Positions 57,000-64,000 of a DNA stretch of 64,000 nt are shown here, in pieces. A program made the translations under genes and the position numbers. The number at the start of each line of letters is the position of its first letter. The first letter of the stretch is position 1. This DNA comes from Limnanthes douglasii subsp. nivea (lineage: Eukaryota > Streptophyta > Magnoliopsida > Brassicales > Limnanthaceae): the NCBI GenBank assembly GCA_036936605.1, contig JAUPFV010000001.1, forward strand, positions 168,664,643-168,728,642, in the 5' to 3' direction. The notes below the pieces were generated by a model. The model saw only the letters and a list, made by a program, of their open reading frames with translations, ran no database searches and was not told the origin of the DNA.

Positions 57000-58440
57000 G
57001 TGAGACCATATTACTGAGCGAAATTAATAGAAAATATAGCGACAATTTTTGAACGAGCTAAGAACCATGTCCAGTTTCAAAAACCACCAACTATAAATAG
57101 ATCCAGGAGGAACGAAGCAATAAATTTTATAAATACAAAAATGATGTTGGGTATGACACAACAGATTCGTACCAAATGGATATTCGACCAGATCATATGT
57201 ACAAGTCTGATAAATAGTAATATGTTCTTCCACGATAGCATTTTTCCAACAAAGATTCGAAACATCTTTCTTATACGAATAAGATCCATATAAATCATGT
57301 ATATTTGCTATAAATGATTAATAGAGCTGAGTAGGAATTATAAGAAAAACCTAGTAGTTTTGAAGACTTACTTGTACGAGCAAATCTCATGATAGATGGA
57401 GATCAGTAGTTATACCAAAGAAAAAAGTAATCTCGAACATTAATAGAGTAAAAGTCATTTCACATATCTAGTTGTATTATAAACTTTTACATCACGAACG
57501 CGGATGTATCATTTTCGGTGCCAAAGTTGATAAATAAGATGAAGATATATCTTCCTTGCGTCATGCGATTTTGCCAGAATAAAATAAAACAGAATATGCT
57601 TAATGAATATGACATTTCTATATAGATATAACTTATACATTTTTTGATCAAATTAATGATATCATTTATGTCCAATATGGAACCCAAAACACATATAGCT
57701 ATTTTGTGAGACAGTTTATTCTGTTCGATATGAAGACGAATGATAAAGCATGTATACTCAAACAATCATAAAATGAAACATTTAGAGATTGTCCATGTAA
57801 ATTTTGAAACCGATACATCCCTGAATAATGTGTACTAAGAATTTGATTAATCACACGTAGAGCATTCTAAAGTTTTTCTCCTAAAAAGCACTAGGAACTT
57901 TAATTGATAAAAGCAAGGAACCAGCATTCTCAACAAGGTGGCGATGTTTTATTTCTTCAATACCATTATATTGAGAGGTGTAAATACAAGATAAATGATG
58001 AATGGTACCATCAGATGGAAGTACGTGAGTTATATCATTAGAGGTATATTCACCTTGTAAGTCACACTTGAAACACATTATCACAACGTAATTTTAATTA
58101 TTAACAAGTTCTCTAAAGTTTCTATAATCCAAATTTTATTTCATACTATCATATAAATAAAAGATACATAATAGACTAAACCACATTTTTATGGAAACAA
58201 AGTATGAGCCCTGGATATTATAATGGATAATATTAAAATGAGCAATAGAACAATATATACTTTTATAAACTGGTAAAACATAAAACTTTACCAGTTTACA
58301 ACCACTACAATTAGATATATTATACATATTCACATGACCCAAAACACTTGTAGAGATTAAAATTTTAAACGCGACAAAAATATATGTCCCAAACGGGAAT
58401 GCCAAAGATAAAATTCATACCACAAAAAAGACAAATGAAA
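57000..58440 (-). pseudogene. Copia pre-integrase and integrase
   Basis: 58405-58136: LGHVNMYNISNCSGCKLVKF is the pre-integrase end, then IAHFNIIHYNIQGSYFVS (HSDIWGP equivalent, Asp changed to Asn). 58084-57881: CDLQGEYTSNDITHVLPSDG with the second Asp and YNGIEEIKHRHLVENAGSLL with the catalytic Glu. 57765-57487: FEYTCFIIRLHIEQNKLS and the following segment are the C-terminal part. Stops between pieces; first acid lost. Confidence 0.82.
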
Positions 58441-59039
58441 TGAAGACTAGTCAACACTTGATAAAAAAAATATTAATCACTTTCAGTTCCTCTAAAACAT
58501 AGAGGTCTCAATCTACAACCTTTCACAATCATCCTCTGAGTAAGGTGATCCCATATAAGACAAACAAAATCAAAAAAGAAAACCCAATAACTATCTTTAC
58601 ACAATTTTACATACCGAAATAAGATTCAAAACAAGATTGGGAACATATTATATATCAGTAAGCAATATATGAGAAAAGAAATAGAGCCAACACCCTCTAA
58701 CCATATTGATGTAACACTAGCTTAAAAACATATATGGGTAAACTAAAAGAGACAAGGAAATAAATTATGACATGTAGCGTGACATATGACGAGATGTAAC
58801 AGAGTCCAAAATCCACAAGGATGAAGGAATAACATAAGTGAAAAACAAGAAAAGACTTGAGTGAGACATAGATGTAGACGTGACAGCATGATTAAAAACA
58901 GCATATTTTCAAAATGACTAAAAATATCAAGGATCAATGCACAAAGTGAGATGCTGCTATAAGTATCTCCTAATGATGCAATAATAACAATGAGATATGG
59001 GGGATAAAATGAAGGGAGAAAGCGTTGATGATGACATCT

Positions 59040-59577
59040 ATGTTGCTAAAAAGGTTGATGCTAAAGGAGGTTACTACTTTTTTTCTTTCAATAATGGACA
59101 TCCAAACTTCTAATGATTCTTCTCTTTATAGAATACACACTCATTAAAGGCTACCTTGGTGCTTGTCTGGGTTGATTTGGAGTATGGGCTTATTATAAGA
59201 CAACAAACAGAAATATTAGTCACCTTGGACCCTTCGTCAACCTAACATTTGATTCGAGTCTCCCATGCAATAAGCTCATGAAATACCGAATCAATAATAA
59301 GAAAATGAGATCTTATGAAATTTTCATATGCAATCCTTCAAAGTCGGAAAATATATCCGTACAAAACTTTACCTATCTTAGTTCTTTATAAAGTTGGAAC
59401 ACTTTCAAATCTGGAGAATTTGTAAGAGCTAATTGATCCAACAAGTAAGATATAATAACAAAAATATAAAAAATACTCATATTATTCTATTGTAAAGCAT
59501 GAATACCATACATCACATCAACTGTTGCTTAGCAAATTTGAACAAGGTATACAATCTCTTTAAACAATATAACATAA
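59040..59577 (-). pseudogene. Copia gag, C-terminal part
   Basis: LDQLALTNSPDLKVFQLYKE and LIRYFMSLLHG segments match Copia gag. A zinc-knuckle-like CVFYKEKNHxKFGCPLLKE at about 59150-59090 (second Cys changed to Tyr) follows. The upstream part of gag lies beyond the Mutator-like insertion at 61926-62090. Confidence 0.72.
59569..59577 (+). repeat. 9-bp target-site duplication, left (ATAACATAA)
   Basis: Identical to 61917-61925. Nine bases is the characteristic size for Mutator-like transposition. Confidence 0.92.
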
Positions 59578-59620
59578 GGGAATTGCTAAAAAAATGGCCA
59601 AAACTACTCCGCGAAGTCGC
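59578..59620 (+). repeat. Mutator-like left terminal inverted repeat
   Basis: 43 bases, GGGAATTGCTAAAAAAA followed by CTACTCCGCGAAGTCGC at its inner end. The inner part recurs at 59639-59654 and 59703-59716 with small changes, giving three subterminal motif copies. Confidence 0.93.
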
Positions 59621-59957
59621 TTATAATTTTTTTTAAAAACTACTCCGTGAAGTTATTTTGTTTGACGATTTTACCCTTACGAAATCGTATAAATAGTCAA
59701 ATTTACTCCGCGAAGTTATCATAATTTCAAAAAAAAACCCAAATTCTCTAACTTTGCTCTACCTTCTCTCTAAAAAAATTTATAACAATTATAACTACAA
59801 TTATAACTAAAAAATTAATATTAACCTAAGCTAAATTAAACTAAAAAAAACCTAAACCTAAATTAAGTCTAGTCTAACTTAAATTAAATTAAATTAACCT
59901 AATCTAAAAACTATAACAAAAATAAATTAAAACTACCTTTCTCTACCCACCCCAAAA

Positions 59958-60152
59958 GTGAAACCCTCCCCTAAACCGAAACCCACCTCTCTCTCGGCAA
60001 CTCTTCCACACCCACCGGCACCCATCCAAACCGAAATCGTGACCGGAAATTCTTGTCGGCGTAACAGGAAGGAGACGGGCGAGATTTCGGAATCAAAAAA
60101 TTATTGTAAGTTCATTTCGTTGTTGTTAGATAGGTTAGTTAGGTTTAGTTAG
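59958..60152 (+). CDS. Possible small ORF inside the Mutator-like element
   Basis: 64 codons from MKPSPKPKPTSLSATLPHPP to a stop at 60150-60152. It is Pro/Ser-rich at the start and GC-richer than its surroundings, as often seen for captured gene fragments in Mutator-like elements. I do not recognise a family. It could be noncoding. Confidence 0.3.
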   Translation: MKPSPKPKPTSLSATLPHPPAPIQTEIVTGNSCRRNRKETGEISESKNYCKFISLLLDRLVRFS

Positions 60153-60203
60153 GTTTAGTTAGACTAGATCGGTAGAAAATGCGGGTTTTGGGGCTGTCGG
60201 TAT

Positions 60204-60299
60204 GCCATGGTAGAAGCTTAAAGCTTCTGCCATGGCGAAAATGTTCTTCGCCACACGGGGGCGAAGAACATGATCCCTACGCCACGCCATGGCGTAGGG
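60204..60299. repeat. Cluster of three strong hairpins in the Mutator-like element
   Basis: Arms at 60204-60219 / 60221-60236 (GCCATGGTAGAAGCTT, 15 of 16 paired), 60241-60251 / 60261-60271 (ATGTTCTTCGC, perfect) and 60275-60284 / 60290-60299 (CCCTACGCCA, perfect). They follow one another within 96 bases. Confidence 0.92.
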
Positions 60300-60483
60300 T
60301 TGGTTCCACATGCCATGGCGAAGGCGCTGCGATGCTACAGTTACTGGAATGGCCCGGGACCGGTTTCATATTGTTTGTTGGTGTCGATCATATGTGTTTA
60401 TGCTATTTTTTTAACAAAAACAGATATCCAAGTGAGTTTTAGTATTTTCAAGCACGCCTTCACATTTGCGTTTCTATTTACAG

Positions 60484-60895
60484 TTTATGGAGTTAGGTAT
60501 GGACTTTAATGATCACGAAGACCATCGGTTGCTTCAGGCCGTGAAGTTTGTTAAGCAAACAATGTCCGATGATACGACCGATGCTTTTTTTGATCGAGTG
60601 GTTTGTATGATGTTTTATGATTATGGACGCTTGGAGTATCCTAATCCAATTCCACGTAGTCGTAAAGAAATCAAAAGCAGGTACAATCGTGCGAAAGCTG
60701 AACCACTTTAGCTTTTGGCCAACTTGCCTTACAAAGTTCAACAAGTAGCACTTGTTGATTGGAACCTGTTTAGGACAGATTACGTTACCAGACATATGTT
60801 GGATCATATCGAAAGTAAGGTTGATTCGATAGAAGATGACATTGCAAACTTCAGACATATTCCAGAGAACGGAATGTACGGTTTCGAGTAAGAAA
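60484..60895 (+). pseudogene. Hypothetical gene fragment in the Mutator-like element
   Basis: The frame from about 60487 (MELGMDFNDHEDHRL) to a stop at 60709-60711, continuing in the same frame to the TAA at about 60891. It has SRKEIKSRYNRAKAEPL, reminiscent of Myb/SANT-like DNA-binding sequence, then polar text with ESKVDSIEDDIANFRHIPEN. It is better organised than chance, but I do not recognise the family. A T-rich stretch ending in CAG at about 60482 could be a splice acceptor. Possibly a captured host gene piece. Confidence 0.4.
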
Positions 60896-60982
60896 TTATA
60901 TTTTCACTATGTAATGTTGTTAATCTCACCTTGCTGTGAGATCGTTTTATTTATATTTTGTATCAAACGTATCATTTTTGGT

Positions 60983-61048
60983 TTCGGATTATATGATACT
61001 TTCGGATTGTATGATACGTATCATTTTGGGTTTCGGATTGTATGATAC
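60983..61048 (+). repeat. Short repeat TTCGGATTGTATGATAC, three copies
   Basis: Copies at 60983-60999, 61001-61017 and 61032-61048. The middle copy ends in the palindrome ATGATACGTATCAT. Confidence 0.9.
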
Positions 61049-61402
61049 TTATTTATTTATAACTGTGCAATGCTAACTGAGGGTTAGCTTATCTATCGTT
61101 TGTTTTAAGTTATTTTCTTATGTATTTCTAATTATGTAATGCTTTGATTAGAGTGTAATGTTTAATGCAATCGACATATTAAAAAGTTTAAGTGTGATTG
61201 TTTTTAAGATAAACATCCAAAGTTTACATTCATTACAAAGTTTAAGTGGTGAAATGATGAAATGATAAGCGTAGTCCGAAACAAGCGAAATTTCACATTG
61301 TGTAACATCCTGCAACACATAAGAAGTAGTTAAACCATTTGAATCGGCATTCCGGAATACTTAAATGGATTTCGCCATTAGTGTGGTGCTGAAGATCGTG
61401 AG

Positions 61403-61513
61403 TTCGCCACACCTGTGGCGAAATGCAGGTTCCCCACGCCATCAGTTGGCGTGTGGATTCCAACGGGCGCCACACCAATGGCGTACGACACACCAGCCAC
61501 GCCAACGCGTGGC
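61403..61513. repeat. Second hairpin cluster in the Mutator-like element
   Basis: Arms TTCGCCACA / TGTGGCGAA (61403-61411, 61414-61422), CACGCCA / TGGCGTG (61435-61441, 61447-61453) and GCCACGC / GCGTGGC (61496-61502, 61507-61513), plus a weaker CGCCA / TGGCG pair near 61468-61482. They share the CGCCA...TGGCG core with the first cluster. Confidence 0.9.
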
Positions 61514-61873
61514 GACGAACAGGAAAAAACGGGTTTCCTCCAAAATATCGAATTTTCGCAGAAATAATAGGGGACTAAGCAATGTAACTCCTCGGCGTCC
61601 ATAGTGCTCCGGATGGGAAGTGGTTCCGACTCTCATCCGGCCATGTATTGAAGGTTTGGAGGTTTTTAAAAAAATGGGTTAATAGGTTGTTGATTTTGGA
61701 GGTTTTAGGTAGTTTGGAGAAGATGATTATGGTGGATGTTTGAAATTGTGTTTGCAACTTCATGGAGTAGTTAGAAGAGCCCAATGGCGTGGGTTGTAAT
61801 TAATTAGACTTCAAAGGGTTTTTTGGGTTTTTTGCCTAGTGGCAAATTTGTAAATATTGAAAATCAGAAACAT

Positions 61874-61916
61874 GCGACTTCGCGGAGTAGTTTTCGCCGT
61901 TTTTTTAGCAATTCCC
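61874..61916 (-). repeat. Mutator-like right terminal inverted repeat
   Basis: Reverse complement of the left repeat with two mismatches. Only one motif copy is present on this side. Confidence 0.93.
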
Positions 61917-61925
61917 ATAACATAA
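61917..61925 (+). repeat. 9-bp target-site duplication, right (ATAACATAA)
   Basis: Exact copy of 59569-59577. Confidence 0.92.
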
Positions 61926-62100
61926 TTCTCAGCAATAGTTTTATCGATCAGTGCAAGTTTTTTACCTAAATCATATCCCCGCATATATTTGTTAGAAAAA
62001 ACTTTATTCAACACATAGCTCTAATAGAAATAGTTATTCCCATCAAGTTGGATGCTAATAAATTATAGAAACTCATATTTTCCTGTTATATTTGCATAAA
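61926..62100 (-). pseudogene. Copia gag start
   Basis: Decayed continuation of the Copia gag beyond the Mutator-like element; segments such as LLASNLMGITI resemble the start of Copia gag. Upstream, 62150-62310 is a low-complexity (AAATCA)-rich stretch. Confidence 0.5.
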
Positions 62101-63529
62101 AATTCTACAAGCTCTAATGGAACATTATCTGACAGCCGAGAAATACCAAATGCAAATCAAAATCAAATCCAAATCAAACTAAAATTGAAATCCACAATAG
62201 AATCAAAACAACTTCCCTAATCTATCAAAATCAAATAATCGAGAGATACGAAATCAAAATCAAAATCAGATCAAAGTCGAAACTCGAAATCAAACATTAA
62301 TATCTTAAAAACAGGAGCGTTATTCTTCCCCATCAAATAAATCTAATATAATGATCCAACAACACTTTAATATTATGAAGAATAAAAAACAAAAAATTAC
62401 TAGTAATTATTTAATTACAATTATGTATTTAAAAAAAACTTGAATCATGATATTTTTATAGAAATAAATAATATTTTTACATATATAGTCATTCATTTTA
62501 AATTAAACTAAATATTTTATTTAAAAATAATTATATTCTTAGTTGAGGTATAATTGATTTGTATTATTATAAAAATGTGTAATTTAAAACAGTAAAAATG
62601 ATAATTTTAATTTATATAATACAAATTAGGACAACACATTTTAAATAAGATAAAAAATAAAAAATATTTTTAAAAATAGTACTATTGACAAAAATAATAA
62701 AATGATGTTTGTAGTTTTGAACATATATATATATATATACAAACTTAATATCATAATTAAAAAGAAATAAGTCGACAAATATGTCATTTACAGTAGAGAG
62801 AATAACATCAACTCATTGCTTCGATTGTAAAGTCTAAGAATTAATTGAGATCTGATCGAGACTCAATACTTTGAATAAGGTTAGATGTGCAATTGAAGCA
62901 TCTAATTGGACGAGGCAAAGCTCTTTATTGAAGAAATTGCGTAAGATAATATCTTGCATCAAAATCCCGATCTACTGGGATTGGGCGTTGGTTGTGTTGC
63001 AATAAGCTTTAAGTGGAATTGACAGACGAAGAATCCAACAAAAGCCTCAAAATTTTGAGAACTCACTACTACTCAGAAACCCTTTCACAAGTTTGAATGC
63101 CCACTACTTTGAAGACTGAATTTCTCAAAGAGCACAAAGAAGATAGGCTCTTTCTAAGTGGTGAAGATCTCAAAGTTCCTTACTCAAGAATTCAATTACC
63201 CACTGCATTAGAGATACTGAGTACTCAATATCGAAGAGCTTGATGAATGGGGAATTAGAGCTTCATCTGGAAGCTTGACTGTAGAAGATTTGAGACTTAA
63301 TTGGAGATTCTCATTAATTGGAGAGTGTCATCCTTAGTTTGGTCTATTTTGAGATGTGTTTTTATCAAATCTTGATAGATATGATTCCAGACTAGGAACG
63401 GTTTCCTCTATTGGTTGAGTTGTCTCTGTCTAAGAGTTGAATCCAAGAACAATCTAAAAAGAGCAGGCAAATATGGAGCAGCTGCCCACATTAGCTGATA
63501 GCTTTTATAGAATACTTAACTTTAGTTAA
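62101..63529. other. No supported gene; AT-rich spacer and probable LINE-C tail
   Basis: 62101-62800 is AT-rich with a (CAAAATCA)-like low-complexity run and a short TA run (62725-62740). 62800-63529 is less AT-rich, contains repeated GAAGA/CTTCA words and no open frame, and is placed like the 3' tail of LINE-C. Confidence 0.5.
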
Positions 63530-64000
63530 GGCTCAAAAAATTATCCGATAGTGTTAGTTTGCAAGCTGTCCAGTTGCAGAATAGCTTTTAGATGATTAGC
63601 AAGATGTTCAGGTGGATAATCAATTCTGAATTTTCACTTATTAGTCCAGCTAGCAAGCAAGTCTGCTACTGTGTTTTACTCCATGTATATATGAGTGATT
63701 GACATTTTTGAAGTGATGAGTGACCTGTAAAAATTAAGTAGAGGTAGTAAAAACCATGGCTCTTTGTTAGTAAGTAACATATTTAAAAAGAGTAAGAGAA
63801 TTAGTCTTTATCTCAAGGTCATAATTTTTCATTAGGTTGCAAATAATTAGTCCATCTACGAGTGCCTAAGTTTCAGAAAATAAAGGATTGAGTTTTCCAT
63901 AAGGGATTCCAATAGCAGCCTTAAGATTCATTTTAGAATCACGTATTATAGCACTGCCAGAAGCTTCTCCAGATTGCAAGCATAAAGCATCTGTGTTTAG
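63530..64000 (-). pseudogene. LINE-C RNase H domain (runs off the window)
   Basis: The minus strand from the window edge gives LNTDALCLQSGEASGSAIIR (first Asp), then SETxALVDGLIICN (Glu equivalent) and IKTNSLTLF (third acid lost), closely matching the RNase H of LINE-A (INVDAACSSTGETSGGIIVR). Stops occur at two or more places. The rest of the element lies to the right of the window. Confidence 0.78.

Larger units (their letters stand above)
59578..61916. mobile_element. Non-autonomous Mutator-like element (2.3 kb)
   Basis: Terminal inverted repeats of 43 bases (59578-59620 and 61874-61916) match at 41 of 43 positions and start GGGAATTGC. A perfect 9-bp target duplication flanks them. No transposase is encoded. 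The inside has AT-rich flanks, three copies of the subterminal motif ACTCCGCGAAGT on the left, a GC-richer middle with several short hairpins, and a small possible gene. It is inserted in the gag of the Copia element. Confidence 0.9.
55600..62100 (-). mobile_element. Decayed Ty1/Copia element, split by a Mutator-like insertion
   Basis: Minus-strand order gag start (62090-61926), Mutator-like insertion, rest of gag (59577-59040), pre-integrase and integrase (58440-57480), RT start (about 56730-56490), RNase H end (55880-55640). Integrase before RT is the Copia order. Every domain is broken by stops. LTR limits not determined. Confidence 0.8.

Noticed and set aside
59815..59900. Interstitial telomere repeat
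   Set aside because: CCTAA words are irregular and not CCCTAAA units; low-complexity AT-rich sequence is enough to explain them.
1..64000. Intact host protein-coding gene
   Set aside because: Every long frame belongs to a recognisable element; the remaining frames are short and without motif support.

Overview
This window is plant nuclear DNA from a repeat-dense intergenic region, almost certainly of a eudicot; I cannot name the species. I see no intact host gene. Almost everything recognisable is a transposable element, most are broken, and several sit inside one another. The plant signature comes from Tat-lineage Ty3/Gypsy elements with two RNase H domains and an antisense extra gene, LINEs ending in a plant-type RNase H domain, a TRIM-type LTR with the tRNA-iMet primer site, and a tRNA-derived SINE.

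Layout. (1) 1-16156: LINE-A (+), split by Gypsy-1 (1409-13373, +), a Tat element with a perfect TTATC target duplication. Removing Gypsy-1 and one duplication puts the LINE back in frame. Gypsy-1 itself contains a palindromic LTR-PBS-inverted-LTR insertion (8440-8915) that was later caught in a 496-bp tandem duplication. (2) 16383-21213: Gypsy-2 (-), a chromovirus-like element, with a second 3' fragment of its family at 21341-21611. (3) 22431-23060: a decayed Tat PR/RT fragment (-). (4) Gypsy-4 (-, decayed Tat) at about 24340-25595 and 35197-39050, split by Gypsy-3 (25596-35196, -, Tat, reverse-transcriptase palm deleted). (5) about 40800-46875: Gypsy-5 (-, decayed Tat) with a very recent 2.1-kb tandem duplication. 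(6) 47361-47600: a SINE with a 17-bp target duplication. (7) 49258-54830: LINE-B (-). (8) about 55600-62100: a decayed Ty1/Copia element (-) interrupted by a non-autonomous Mutator-like element (59578-61916) with 43-bp inverted ends and a 9-bp target duplication. (9) 63530-64000: LINE-C (-), running off the right edge.

How the parts relate. Three independent Tat elements (Gypsy-1, -3, -4) share one order: gag-pol, a conserved noncoding block, a tandem array whose units each hold a small inverted repeat, then an extra gene on the opposite strand that converges on pol. The array sequences are unrelated (49, 35 and about 59 bp) but the position is the same. In Gypsy-1 and Gypsy-3 the extra gene also keeps a TATAAATA box and a putative short GT-AG intron at the same place. 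This convergent layout, possibly a two-way terminator or insulator, is the most interesting system here, followed by the palindromic LTR insertion and the hairpin-rich Mutator-like element.
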